A stretch of DNA of 64,000 bases from CAZIGM01 sp964538675 (GCA_964538675.1 CAZIGM010000003.1:1-64000), one strand, 5' to 3'. Shown: positions 36,195 through 45,330, counted from the first letter of the stretch. Program-made: numbers and translations. Notes: generated from the letters alone by a model not told the origin.

Positions 36195-37046
36195 ATGGGA
36201 AAATTAAAGAAGAAAATGAAGGCGACAACACTGCGAAAAATTTTTCAAGTCCTTTTCTTAGCAGTTAGTATAATTTATTTGGCTAAATTTGTTCCAAATA
36301 GTGAGATTTTTTTGATATCTATTCTGTTGATTATTCTAATTACTGTCGTATTTCGTACTGGTTTTTGTGGTTGGATTTGTCCGCTTGGAACGATTTTTGA
36401 TTTTATTAGAAAAATAGGTAAAGTAATAGGAAGTATCCCTTTTATGAGACCTTTAAACAGAAAATACAAGGGGTGGATTAATAATAATAGCAACTTATTA
36501 AATAAAATAGACAAATATGCTAGATATTTTAAATATATCTTTCTCTTATGGATGATGCAAGCTGCCTTTATTGCTGAAGGTGATCAACATGAAGGAGTAA
36601 ATAGTCTACTAATATTTTTATTCTTTTTAATTATTGGACTCTTTACTGATAGATCATGGTGTAAATATTGTTGTCCATTAGGTGCTACACTAGGGTTAGT
36701 AAGTAAGTTAAGTCCTACAAAAGTGACAAGAGATGAAAATCTGTGTATTGATTGTGATCTATGCACTAAAATTTGTTCTATGAATATTGAAGTAGCAAAC
36801 AAAAAAAATGTAAATGATGCGGACTGTAATACTTGTTTAGAATGTGTTGATGTTTGTCCTGTAGATGGTGCGTTGAATTTAAAAATCAATCTACCATTAG
36901 CTACAAAACAACAATCTCCGACTATTAATCTCCGACTATTTAAACTGACAATGAAAAAAATGAAAATATCAAAGTATATGTATGGATTTATTATAATTTT
37001 CTTATTAATAATTGGGCTAATAATAATAAAAATTGCTGTTGTATAA
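36195..37046 (+). CDS. NapH-like membrane ferredoxin
   Basis: A 283-residue polyferredoxin of the NapH/YccM/NosR-C-terminal kind. It has membrane spans with the CxxxCP motifs FCGWICPLGTIFDF and WCKYCCPLGATLG. Two [4Fe-4S] sites follow, CIDCDLCTKICSMNI and CNTCLECVDVCPVDG, and the second carries the full CxxCxxCxxxCP. A final span ends the protein. It would pass electrons across or along the membrane. No partner gene is adjacent, so the pathway is unknown. The RBS AGAAGG is weak. Confidence 0.87.
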   Translation: MGKLKKKMKATTLRKIFQVLFLAVSIIYLAKFVPNSEIFLISILLIILITVVFRTGFCGWICPLGTIFDFIRKIGKVIGSIPFMRPLNRKYKGWINNNSNLLNKIDKYARYFKYIFLLWMMQAAFIAEGDQHEGVNSLLIFLFFLIIGLFTDRSWCKYCCPLGATLGLVSKLSPTKVTRDENLCIDCDLCTKICSMNIEVANKKNVNDADCNTCLECVDVCPVDGALNLKINLPLATKQQSPTINLRLFKLTMKKMKISKYMYGFIIIFLLIIGLIIIKIAVV

Positions 37047-37149
37047 TATATCGGATTGTAATAAAATAAAAATTCCCTGAAATTTTATACCGAATAGGAT
37101 TAATTGTTCTTATCAGTTGTTATTAATATTCCCTCTCTTTTGTCCAGGT

Positions 37150-37323
37150 ATGATAAGACCCCCACTTACACACAAAGTGCGCAAGTCACTCTATAATGCT
37201 AAAGCATTTAGTCGTGCTATGTTAAGTGGGGTAGAATGAATTTAGGATAAGCGTCACTTGTACTCTTGAGTGCTAGAATTCAGATGGAGTAAAAACTCCA
37301 CCTGAATAAAGTTCGGCTTTATT
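37150..37323 (+). ncRNA. Structured RNA-like element
   Basis: A 174-base block with nested pairing. CCCCACTTA (37160-37168) pairs with TAAGTGGGG (37223-37231) and encloses AATGCT/AGCATT. Next comes ATTCAGATGGAGT over ACTCCACCTGAAT (37278-37307), then AATAAAG-TTCGG-CTTTATT (37305-37323). There is no ORF. The stem-loop wealth resembles guide-RNA-like transposon RNAs (TnpB or IscB omega RNAs), but no such gene is near. Its first 25 bases recur at 55176-55200 and 16 of them at 57953. Confidence 0.45.
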
Positions 37324-37413
37324 AACGGATAATCAACTTTTGAAGATACTTGATGATATTTTTGTGATAGATTTTGATGTAATTTCAGATAAATATAATT
37401 ATTTTTTAAATAA

Positions 37414-37456
37414 AAAACGCTTTGAATGCAATGAAATGCGGTTCTCAGCGTTTTCT
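37414..37456. terminator. Terminator between element and DUF2202 gene
   Basis: AAAACGC and GCGTTTT with a long loop; T-rich on both sides, so it could serve both strands, mainly the minus-strand gene ending at 37503. Confidence 0.5.
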
Positions 37457-37502
37457 AATTTTAATTATATGAACTACCATGATGTAATTATTTAGTTTGA
37501 TT

Positions 37503-38183
37503 TCATTGTGACAATTTATCTACTTGCTTTTCAAAAGAGAGTAGATGGCTCTCGGAACCGCTCTTTAAGGCTGAGAATACTTCATAGACATCCTCGGGTA
37601 GCTCATAAGTTAAGAACTTTTCATACATAGCAATGTTATCAATCTCGGCTTGGACACCAGTCTTTGCAGCTTCTAGTAGATTTATAGGAATGACTAGGTG
37701 TTCAGCGGAGGTATCATCAGGAAAAGTCATCCCGTATGCTGTATATATATCTTTTAAATATGATATATGAGTTTCTTCAGAACGTATGATATTGGCATAG
37801 GGATTTTGGTTGCCAAATTCCGCTAAGATAGCGGCATATTCACCATGTGCCAAGTATTCATCTTGAACGGCGTACATTAACATATCAGCGATACTCATAT
37901 CTTGATCAGTAAGGGCGCCCTTGGCTCCGTATCCTTCAAGTGATATGGTTTTATCTGTTTCGGAAAAAGGTTCGGGACTCATGTCTACATCATGATCTGT
38001 GTATTGACTGGTTAGTGATTCCTGTTCAGTATTTTCTTGAACTGGCGAAGTATCTTCTTCTACTGGTTCGGTAGTAGTGCTGCAAGCTACCATATAAAAC
38101 ATACTGCTAACCAGTAGTACAATAAGCATTAGAACAGATATTTTACGCGGAAGCAATTTTGGCGAAGAGGTAGTTATTCGCAT
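37503..38183 (-). CDS. DUF2202 ferritin-like lipoprotein
   Basis: A 226-residue secreted lipoprotein. A signal peptide with lipobox MVACST anchors it to the membrane, an acidic linker follows, and from about 85 comes a DUF2202 four-helix ferritin-like domain. It shows the metal-type EYLAHGEYAAIL, SEETHISYLKDIY, QAEIDNIAMYEKFL and SGSESHLLSFEKQ, that is, Glu and ExxH on all four helices. A di-metal centre is therefore plausible. The RBS is AAAGGAGGG. Function in this position is unknown. Confidence 0.85.
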   Translation of the reverse strand: MRITTSSPKLLPRKISVLMLIVLLVSSMFYMVACSTTTEPVEEDTSPVQENTEQESLTSQYTDHDVDMSPEPFSETDKTISLEGYGAKGALTDQDMSIADMLMYAVQDEYLAHGEYAAILAEFGNQNPYANIIRSEETHISYLKDIYTAYGMTFPDDTSAEHLVIPINLLEAAKTGVQAEIDNIAMYEKFLTYELPEDVYEVFSALKSGSESHLLSFEKQVDKLSQ

Positions 38184-38612
38184 ATTGTTCCCTCCTTTAT
38201 ATTATATAAAATAAGTATATACTAATAATGTGGTGAAATTAATAAGATTATATCGTTATGTTGTTAATAATAATTAAAACAACGCAGATTTAGAATATTT
38301 TGACATGTTTCTATAAATCAAGAAGAAGTTGTTATTATATAAATACCAAGATTTTTTTGTACAATTGATTATAATAGTACTTTTTTTTGTATCTACGATG
38401 ATACAAGTATTTTGTGGTCCGTTAATTCAAAAAATCAATTGAAAAATGGCCTATTTTATTAATTTAACTATAAAAAATTCATATAATGAAAATTAGCGCT
38501 TATGATAAACAAGAATAATCATGTTATAATCCATCTATATATTTTGTCTTCTAAAGCATATTTTATTTTGGGGATGTCTATTGAAGATATCCAATAGGAA
38601 GGATTAAAAATA
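38184..38612. other. 429-base intergenic region with one repeated element
   Basis: Carries the minus-strand promoter area of the DUF2202 gene (TATAAT-like near 38200) and, at 38413-38460, a copy of the GrpB-terminator element: GTGGTCCGTTAATTCAAAAA, then AATTGAAAAATGGCC. Here the stem is weaker. No ORF. Confidence 0.5.
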
Positions 38613-39404
38613 ATGGATCGAGAATTAAACAAACAAATAAAAAGCTTAAATAAACAAGAAAATAAAATCTTAAACCATAAAGAAAATAAATTAGTAAAAG
38701 CAAAGGTAGATCCAGTAATAGAAAAAATCAAGGGGAAAATACCAGATAAATTAATATATACTCTTGAAACAGCGTTTATAAAGGGATTTCAACTAGTTTT
38801 TGAAAAGGGTTATTTATATGTCGAAAAAACTTACAATAAAGATAAACTGCAACTTAAATACGATTTGAACAACCAAGCTGTAGAAAAAAAAATTACTAAG
38901 AAGAATATTAAAATGCTAGATAAGCATTCCAATCATTCTAAAAGACTAAATTCCTTTATTTCAGGAATAGAGGGTAGTACTTTGGGGGTATTGGGTATAG
39001 GGTTACCTGACATTCCTCTTTTTATAGCAATGATTATGAAGACCATATCCGAAGTAGCTCTTAGTTATGGGTATAAATACGAAACTAATGAAGAAAAGGC
39101 TTATATTCTTCTTCTTATCTGCGGAGCAGTGTCAAAAGGAGATAAGCAAAAAGAATTCAATGAAGAAATTGATCAGTTAGGTAAGAGAATAGATCAAAAT
39201 ATTAAAACTGCAATAAACATTGAAGAGCAAATGGAAGATGCTGCTACAGTTTTATCAGAGGCGATATTAACGGCGAAGTTTATCCAAGGCATTCCAATAA
39301 TTGGGGTTGTTGGCGGTATTGTTAATTATAATATTATAAAAAAGATTGGAAAGTATGCCAGTATAAAGTATAAGAAAAGATATCTGATTGGAAAGGTTAG
39401 ATAG
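38613..39404 (+). CDS. EcsC family protein
   Basis: A 263-residue EcsC-type protein. A lysine-rich helical start (first 50 residues) leads to the conserved middle EGSTLGVLGIGLPDIPLFIA and SYGYKYETNEEKAYILLLIC, and the end IIGVVGGIVNYNIIKKIGKY. Family members are membrane-associated and of unknown biochemical role, despite the name from the Bacillus ecs locus. The RBS GGAAGGA fits the ATG. A weak hairpin with a TGCA core follows at about 39434-39460. Confidence 0.86.
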   Translation: MDRELNKQIKSLNKQENKILNHKENKLVKAKVDPVIEKIKGKIPDKLIYTLETAFIKGFQLVFEKGYLYVEKTYNKDKLQLKYDLNNQAVEKKITKKNIKMLDKHSNHSKRLNSFISGIEGSTLGVLGIGLPDIPLFIAMIMKTISEVALSYGYKYETNEEKAYILLLICGAVSKGDKQKEFNEEIDQLGKRIDQNIKTAINIEEQMEDAATVLSEAILTAKFIQGIPIIGVVGGIVNYNIIKKIGKYASIKYKKRYLIGKVR

Positions 39405-39581
39405 TAAGAAAGTTTTATATAGATTAAATATTGAAAATACTGCAATTTATGCAATATTATTTTATTAATAAGTTAGTGTCTCTAAAATTTATTAAAAAAT
39501 CTAAACTAATCAACACATCAATTTAAAATCACATTTAGTTATATAAAAATGATATTATTAAATAGATAATAAAAAAAATAA

Positions 39582-39610
39582 TTGACATTTATTACAATTA
39601 GCAATATTAT
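39582..39610 (+). promoter_or_regulatory. SigA promoter of the NgoPII-like endonuclease
   Basis: TTGACA (39582-39587), 17-base spacer, TATTAT (39605-39610), 37 bases before the start codon. Confidence 0.65.
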
Positions 39611-39646
39611 TATCATAGAACACATGTTCTCAAAGGAGTGAATTAA

Positions 39647-40501
39647 TTGAATACAAATATATTATTAGCTATGATAAATATTGCAAATAATCCTGTTTAT
39701 AGTTTGCAGAATTTCTATCTAAGCAAAAACCGTGCAAATAGTATGGGAGAAGCTTTAGAAATGTACATAAAAGATGTTTTTGCTAATACAATTAATGAAA
39801 CTTCTGAAACAAAGAGAAATCATACATACAATCAAGTTTTTTCTTATTTAGGGAATCAGAATAATCCACCAGATATAATAATTCGAGGTGGTGATGCCAT
39901 TGAAGTTAAAAAAATAGAATCCAGGAACTCAGGTATAGCTTTGAATAGTTCTTATCCAAAAGCAAAATTATTATCAGATAGCCCGATGATTACTCAGGCA
40001 TGTAAAACTAGTGAAGAATGGGTTGAAAAAGATATAATTTATGCGGTTGGTGTTGTGAATAATAATCAATTAAATTCTCTATGTTTTATATATGGCGAAG
40101 ATTATGCTGCAAGTTCAAATATTTATGAACGTATTAAAAATGCTATAAGTACTGGCATACTATCTATACCAGATATTGAGTTTGCTGAAACTAATGAATT
40201 AGGAAGAGTTAATAGAGTTGATCCTTTAGGAGTTACGTATCTAAGAATTAGAGGAATGTGGCATATTCAAAATCCAATGAAAACATTTTCTTCTATATAT
40301 AACGAGAATCCAAATAATAGTTTTAATTTTATGGCAATTATTAATGATGAAAAATATCAATCTTTCGAAGACGACATCAGAAAAACATTTGAGAATGAAA
40401 TAATAAAGAATAATAATTTCAATATGATAGATGTAAAAATTAAAGAACCCGATAATCCTTCAAATTTAAAAGGAGCGAAACTAATAACGTTTTCAACATA
40501 G
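39647..40501 (+). CDS. NgoPII-family type II restriction endonuclease
   Basis: 284 residues expected to cut GGCC, from its resemblance to NgoPII: KNRANSMGEALEMYIKDVFA, FSYLGNQNNPPDIIIRGGDA with EVKKIES, and ALNSSYPKAKLLSDSPMIT. PPDI...AIEVKK is a PD-(D/E)xK active site. Translation starts at a TTG, nine bases after AAAGGAG. It lies ten bases before its methylase, the opposite order to the HpaII-like pair. Confidence 0.88.
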   Translation: MNTNILLAMINIANNPVYSLQNFYLSKNRANSMGEALEMYIKDVFANTINETSETKRNHTYNQVFSYLGNQNNPPDIIIRGGDAIEVKKIESRNSGIALNSSYPKAKLLSDSPMITQACKTSEEWVEKDIIYAVGVVNNNQLNSLCFIYGEDYAASSNIYERIKNAISTGILSIPDIEFAETNELGRVNRVDPLGVTYLRIRGMWHIQNPMKTFSSIYNENPNNSFNFMAIINDEKYQSFEDDIRKTFENEIIKNNNFNMIDVKIKEPDNPSNLKGAKLITFST

Positions 40502-40511
40502 GGAGGTAAAT

Positions 40512-41522
40512 ATGAAATTAATAAGTCTTTTTGCTGGTGCAGGTGGAATGGATTTAGGTTTTGGAAAAGCCGGTTTTAATGTAATATGGGCAAATGAATA
40601 TGATAGTACAATATGGGAGACATATAAAAAAAATCATTCTGCTTTTTTAGATAAAAGAGACATTAGAGAAATTAAATCTTCAGAAATACCTGATTGTGAC
40701 GGTATAATTGGCGGACCACCTTGTCAAAGCTGGAGCGAAGCGGGAGCACTAAGGGGTATAAATGATGATAGAGGAAAATTATTCTATGAATTTATAAGGA
40801 TTTTAACTGATAAGCAGCCTAAGTTCTTCATTGCTGAAAATGTATCTGGTATGTTAGCTGATATCCATAAATCAGCTGTTGAAAATATTATAAGAATGTT
40901 TAATGAAGCTGGATATGATGTATCTATTAAACTTTTAAATGCAGTCGATTATGGAGTTGCACAGGATAGAAAAAGAGTTTTTTATATAGGATTTAGAAGG
41001 GATTTAAAAATAAAATTCGAATATCCTTTACCTATAGATAAAAAATTGGTTTTAAGAGATGTTATATGGGATTTGAAGGATAATGTTTTACCAGCATTAC
41101 CAAAGAATAAAACTAATGGGGATAATTGTATTGTAGAAAACCATGAGTACATGATAGGAAATTTTTCTACCATATATATGTCACGAAATAGAGTTCGTTC
41201 ATGGGATGAACCTTCGTATACAATACAAGCTGGGGGTAGGCATGCCCCAATTCATCCACAAGCCCCCAAAATGTTATTTGTAGAAAAGGACAAAAGAATA
41301 TTTGTTTCAGGCAAGGAAGATCTATATAGAAGATTGAGTGTTAGAGAGTGTGCAAGAATACAGTCATTTCCTGATAATTTTGAGTTTTGCTACACTGACG
41401 TGGCTAATGGATATAAGATGATAGGCAATGCAGTCCCTGTTGAGTTAGCAAATTATGTTGCTAAAGCTGTTAAAGATTCTATAGGTGAAAAAAGAAATGA
41501 TTATAGGGAACAAGCCTCTTAA
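40512..41522 (+). CDS. DNA (cytosine-5) methyltransferase, NgoPII-like
   Basis: A 336-residue C5-methylase with motifs I KLISLFAGAGGMDLGFGKAG, IV IGGPPCQSWSEAGA, VI FFIAENVSGM, VIII YGVAQDRKRVFYIGF, IX RRLSVRECARIQSFPDNF and X MIGNAVPVELANYVA. The target domain contains YTIQAGGRHAPIHPQAPKM, as in GGCC methylases. AGGGAGG lies before the ATG. With the preceding gene it makes a complete restriction-modification system. Confidence 0.93.
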   Translation: MKLISLFAGAGGMDLGFGKAGFNVIWANEYDSTIWETYKKNHSAFLDKRDIREIKSSEIPDCDGIIGGPPCQSWSEAGALRGINDDRGKLFYEFIRILTDKQPKFFIAENVSGMLADIHKSAVENIIRMFNEAGYDVSIKLLNAVDYGVAQDRKRVFYIGFRRDLKIKFEYPLPIDKKLVLRDVIWDLKDNVLPALPKNKTNGDNCIVENHEYMIGNFSTIYMSRNRVRSWDEPSYTIQAGGRHAPIHPQAPKMLFVEKDKRIFVSGKEDLYRRLSVRECARIQSFPDNFEFCYTDVANGYKMIGNAVPVELANYVAKAVKDSIGEKRNDYREQAS

Positions 41523-41558
41523 TAATTTTTTAGAGTGTTCAGATTAAATAATATAATG

Positions 41559-41588
41559 ATACTGCAATATATGCAGTATTATTTTTTT
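41559..41588 (+). terminator. Terminator of the NgoPII-like operon
   Basis: ATACTGCA...TGCAGTAT palindrome followed by seven T. Its TGCA-N5-TGCA core recurs in three other terminators of this window. Confidence 0.75.
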
Positions 41589-41610
41589 ATTTTAGTATAA
41601 TATCTTCCAG

Positions 41611-41667
41611 TTGACAAAATAGGTTTATCTTGATAAACTCCATGTATAGGTTTACTATAATAAACCT
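41611..41667 (+). promoter_or_regulatory. Promoter with two BlaI-type operators
   Basis: TTGACA at 41611-41616 with a TAAACT -10 after 17 bases. Over the -10 lies GTTTATC-TT-GATAAAC (41623-41638). Nine bases on is AGGTTTA-N6-TAAACCT (41648-41667). Both share the half-site GGTTTA and precede a BlaI/MecI-type repressor gene. Confidence 0.75.
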
Positions 41668-41686
41668 TAATGAGGGGGTTTTATTC

Positions 41687-42046
41687 ATGGATGAATTAAG
41701 ACTTTTTGATGCTGAGTATAAATTTTTAGATATTATATGGGATCTCGAGCCGATTAATTCAACAGAGTTAACGAAAATATGTCTTGAAAAATTAGGTTGG
41801 AAGAAACCAACTACATATACAATGATAAGGAAATTATCCCAACGGGGTATATTGAAAAATGAAAATGCAACAGTTACAGCTTTAGTAAAGAGAGAACAGG
41901 TTCAGAAATATGAAAGTGAGGCTCTTCTAGAAAAAACTTTTGATGGTTCTTTACCTGCTTTTTTAACAACTTTCTTGGGTGAAAAGAAAATTTCTGCAAA
42001 AGAGGCAAAAGAGCTTAAAAAGATTATAGAGGAGGCAACAAAATGA
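41687..42046 (+). CDS. BlaI/MecI/CopY-family repressor
   Basis: 119 residues with the winged helix of BlaI repressors: YKFLDIIWDLEPINSTELTK, KKPTTYTMIRKLSQRGILK. A helical dimer tail follows, with the usual sensitive-bond region near VTALVKREQV. The ATG at 41687 follows GGGGG. The stop overlaps the start of the BlaR1-like gene (ATGA), as in bla and mec systems. It should bind the two operators just upstream. Confidence 0.92.
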   Translation: MDELRLFDAEYKFLDIIWDLEPINSTELTKICLEKLGWKKPTTYTMIRKLSQRGILKNENATVTALVKREQVQKYESEALLEKTFDGSLPAFLTTFLGEKKISAKEAKELKKIIEEATK

Positions 42047-44172
42047 GTGATTTATTTATATATGTATTGAATATGAGTATTATTGCAAGTTATGTTGGCT
42101 TAATTGTTATAGTTGTTCGCTTTGCTCTAAAGAAATTTCACATGCCTAATATTATACCCTATGTTCTTTGGGGTGTTGTATTATTTCGCTTGATTTGCCC
42201 TATTTCTTTTGAAAGTACTTTTAGTTTGATACCTGTAAATACAGATACTGTTCCTTATGATATTGTCTATTCGCAAAATCCATCTATAAGTACTGGTTCT
42301 AATATTGTAGATAATTCGATAAACCAATCAATTCAAGTTTTTTCAACTCCAGTTGATCAAACGATAAGTGTAAATCCATTAGGTGTATTTATGGAAATTG
42401 CAGCTACTATATGGGTGTTGGGAATTATCGGATTTATTATATATGGAGTTGTATCTTATAGTAGATTAAAGATTAGACTTTCCACTGCAATTCTCGTGGA
42501 AGAAAATATTTTTAAAACGGATCGAATTAAAACACCATTTGTTTTAGGCTTTATTAAACCAAAAATATATATTCCGATAAATCTAGCTGAAGAAGAACTA
42601 AATTATATTTTAAAGCATGAGCAAACACACATTAGGCGTCGGGATTATCTTGTCAAGCCTATAGCTTATTTAGCTCTTATTCTTCACTGGTTTAATCCCC
42701 TTATTTGGGTATCTTATTTTTTGATGGTAAAAGATATGGAAATGTCTTGTGATGAAAGTGTTATGAAAAATACAGATTCAGATATAAGAAGTAATTATTC
42801 GAAGTCCTTGCTTTCTTTATCAGTACAACAAAATAGATTGATAAGTCCACTTGCGTTTGGGGAAAGTAATGTAAAATCCCGAATTAAGAATGTGCTAAAT
42901 TATAAAAAATCTGTATTCTGGATAATTATTATATCTGTTGTTGTAGTGTTGGTGATAGCTGCAGGTTTACTAGTTAATCCTAAGGATGATGGACCAGATT
43001 TATCATTATTAAATATTGATAATGCACTAAAATCAATTGCGACAAGTTCGAATGTTATTGTTGAGCTAGAGAATAACAGTCTATTAACTTTTAAACCTAA
43101 TGCAGAATTTCTAACGAGTTTCAACCAAAATAAATGGAGAGAAAAAAAAGTTAACTCTCCTATTGAGAGCATTCCATCTATAACATTTTATATTAATGAT
43201 GGATATTATCTTAATCTTTATTCCGATGAGGATATTGCAATGATATTTTTAGTTGATTCTAAAGAGAAATATAGGTATTATACTATTCCAGATGGCACCT
43301 ATGAAGCAGTAGAGAGTTATGTATTACAAAATGGGGAGTTGTATGAAAAAGAAGATACTAAATTAGGAAAAGAAATTGAAGAATATTTAGATAAGATAAT
43401 GTCATCTCCAAAGAGTTCATCAAATCCGGGGGATTATATAAATGCTCATCAGAATGAATACGAGAATATTATAAAATTAGGTGATGAGGCTTTAGAGTAT
43501 CTTTTCTCAGAGTTTGAAGCAGGTAACAGTAATGGGTTGAGGGGACATATAATGATGCAATTATGCAAAGATATTTTAGGAGTTAGAAATAACGTAACGG
43601 ATGAATCTCTATTACCACAAGAGTGGTATTTCCAGCTTTCAATATATGAGGAAACTATTTTACCGAACTTTGTTTATGATGGTAAAGATCTAATTGAAAA
43701 GTTAGTTTATAATACAGAAATTGAAAAAAGTATTAATCCTTATCAAGATGGATTTATTGTGGTAGCTCCTAAGATTCACGCCTATTATGAGGAAGGTAAC
43801 AAGCTAAAGGTATTTGTAACTACTTATTACAGTACTTATAGTCTTTATGACAAGGTTCTGTCTGAGAACGGTGGTGGAGTGGTTCCTGCTGCAATCACTT
43901 ATGTAAAGAATGAAAATGGTAACTACTCTTTAGAAGAATATGAGCAGGCGATGGACGGTTCCTATTTTTCCAAATCGATTAGGGATTATAGCACTATGCC
44001 TGTTTCAGGAGAAAAGATTGAAGAATTAGCGGATATAATATTAAATCACTATGGAAATTATGATGATCTCTTTATTTTACATAAAGAAAATCTCATAAAG
44101 CATTTAAAAGATAATAATCAATATGGAGTAAATCTTAAAAGATTTAATGGTGAAATAATTCCATTGACATGA
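42043..44172 (+). CDS. BlaR1/MecR1-like M56 metallopeptidase sensor
   Basis: A 709-residue membrane protein. Four spans frame the M56 peptidase, with zinc motif HEQTHIRRRDY near 192 and DMEMSCDESVM near 235. The C-terminal extracellular part (about 310-709) is not a penicillin-binding domain: no SxxK, SxN or KTG set is present, so it senses something else. Family logic: the ligand activates the peptidase, which leads to loss of the BlaI-type repressor encoded just before. The target genes are not evident here beyond this operon. Confidence 0.87.
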   Translation: MSDLFIYVLNMSIIASYVGLIVIVVRFALKKFHMPNIIPYVLWGVVLFRLICPISFESTFSLIPVNTDTVPYDIVYSQNPSISTGSNIVDNSINQSIQVFSTPVDQTISVNPLGVFMEIAATIWVLGIIGFIIYGVVSYSRLKIRLSTAILVEENIFKTDRIKTPFVLGFIKPKIYIPINLAEEELNYILKHEQTHIRRRDYLVKPIAYLALILHWFNPLIWVSYFLMVKDMEMSCDESVMKNTDSDIRSNYSKSLLSLSVQQNRLISPLAFGESNVKSRIKNVLNYKKSVFWIIIISVVVVLVIAAGLLVNPKDDGPDLSLLNIDNALKSIATSSNVIVELENNSLLTFKPNAEFLTSFNQNKWREKKVNSPIESIPSITFYINDGYYLNLYSDEDIAMIFLVDSKEKYRYYTIPDGTYEAVESYVLQNGELYEKEDTKLGKEIEEYLDKIMSSPKSSSNPGDYINAHQNEYENIIKLGDEALEYLFSEFEAGNSNGLRGHIMMQLCKDILGVRNNVTDESLLPQEWYFQLSIYEETILPNFVYDGKDLIEKLVYNTEIEKSINPYQDGFIVVAPKIHAYYEEGNKLKVFVTTYYSTYSLYDKVLSENGGGVVPAAITYVKNENGNYSLEEYEQAMDGSYFSKSIRDYSTMPVSGEKIEELADIILNHYGNYDDLFILHKENLIKHLKDNNQYGVNLKRFNGEIIPLT

Positions 44173-44242
44173 TATGGTACTAAACACTATTATGCATAAG
44201 GAAATATGAACAAAGTTCAGTATAAAAAAGGAGATAGAGTCA

Positions 44243-44659
44243 TTGCGATCATATAGAAAAGAATTATGGTTTGATACAAAAACTAGAAGGGCATTTATAA
44301 ATATTACACCTGAAATAGAAGAATGTTTAAGAGAAAGTGGAATTAAAGAGGGAATTCTATTATGTAATGCTATGCATATCACTTCAAGTGTTTTCATTAA
44401 TGATGACGAATCAGGTTTACATAGGGATTTTGAACGATTTCTGGAGAAATTAGCACCAGAAAAGCCATATGACCAGTATGATCATAATGGATATGAAGAT
44501 AATGCAGATGCCCATTTAAAACGAACAATTATGGGAAGAGAAGTTGTAGTGGCCGTAACTAATGCAAAAATAGACTTTGGTCCATGGGAGCAAGTATTTT
44601 ATGGAGAGTTTGATGGAAAAAGAAGAAAAAGAGTTTTAGTCAAGATAATTGGTGAATAG
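44243..44659 (+). CDS. YjbQ family protein (UPF0047)
   Basis: 138 residues of the YjbQ fold: the beta-rich start ELWFDTKTRRAFINITPEIE, GILLCNAMHITSSVFINDDE with the invariant His, a second His block YEDNADAHLKRTIMGREV, and the end IDFGPWEQVFYGEFDGKR. Members show weak thiamine-phosphate synthase activity, hence the product name sometimes used; the true role is uncertain. It begins at a TTG after AAGGAG. Confidence 0.9.
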   Translation: MRSYRKELWFDTKTRRAFINITPEIEECLRESGIKEGILLCNAMHITSSVFINDDESGLHRDFERFLEKLAPEKPYDQYDHNGYEDNADAHLKRTIMGREVVVAVTNAKIDFGPWEQVFYGEFDGKRRKRVLVKIIGE

Positions 44660-44772
44660 ATTAGAAAAATGTAGGTTTTTAATATGTATGTAAAATGGAA
44701 TGAGAAAGCAAAAAACTTAACTCAATAGTTGATGAATTATTAAATAATGCTAGACGAGGTAAAAACAAACTA

Positions 44773-44816
44773 AAAAAAGATGATTACTGCATTTATTGCA
44801 GAGTCATCTTTTTTTT
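44773..44816 (+). terminator. Terminator before the SigH-like promoter, copy 1
   Basis: AAAAGATGA.T.CTGCA pairs with TGCAG..TCATCTTTT, then eight T. It is part of a block repeated at 49007-49141. Confidence 0.8.
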
Positions 44817-44824
44817 AAAATATT

Positions 44825-44851
44825 GCAGGAATTTAGGTATAAATGTCTAAT
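44825..44851 (+). promoter_or_regulatory. SigH-like promoter upstream of ssb
   Basis: GCAGGAATT, 11 bases, GTCTAAT: close to the SigH form (RNAGGAWWW and RNNGAAT), with one mismatch in the -10. An almost identical copy precedes the SLH gene. Confidence 0.55.
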
Positions 44852-44963
44852 AATGTAAAGGAATATATTAGGATAAATAGTTATTTATAGAATTATAGGG
44901 CAATTAAAGAAAATACTTACTAGTTAATCTTAGTTTTAAAAAAATTAAAAAGGAGTGTATTAA

Positions 44964-45281
44964 ATGTTAAGTGTAGCTTTAATAGGAAGACTAGTTTTTG
45001 ATGTTGAAGTAAAAGAAGTAGGTGAGAAAAAGGACAAAAAGGTAATGAATAATAGACTTGCAATTTCTATTGGTAAAGAAAAAACTACTTTTATAGATAT
45101 AGAAGCTTGGGGAAATACAGCAGAAATTATTGAAAAGTACTATACAAAAGGTAATGAAATTCTTGTTGAAGGGCAATTGATAAATAAAACTAGGAAAAAG
45201 GATGAAGTAGAATATGAAACAGTAGCATTTCAAGCAGATAAAATTATTTTTACTTATGGAAACAAACGCAAGGAAGAATAG
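44964..45281 (+). CDS. ssb: Short single-stranded DNA-binding protein
   Basis: 105 residues forming one OB fold (MLSVALIGRLVFDVEVKEVG, NNRLAISIGKEKTTFIDIEA with WGN, then YYTKGNEILVEGQLINKTRK). The acidic C-terminal tail that recruits repair proteins is missing; the end is YGNKRKEE. That and the solo setting away from rpsF/rpsR mark it as a secondary SSB, like competence SsbB. The SigH-like promoter 113 bases upstream suggests use at entry into stationary phase, competence or sporulation. Confidence 0.9.
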   Translation: MLSVALIGRLVFDVEVKEVGEKKDKKVMNNRLAISIGKEKTTFIDIEAWGNTAEIIEKYYTKGNEILVEGQLINKTRKKDEVEYETVAFQADKIIFTYGNKRKEE

Positions 45282-45304
45282 AAGAATATATATCAAAAGA
45301 ATGA

Positions 45305-45330
45305 AGGGACGTTGAGAACGTTCCTTTTTT
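45305..45330 (+). terminator. Terminator of ssb
   Basis: AGGGACGTT-GAG-AACGTTCCT followed by six T. Confidence 0.8.
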
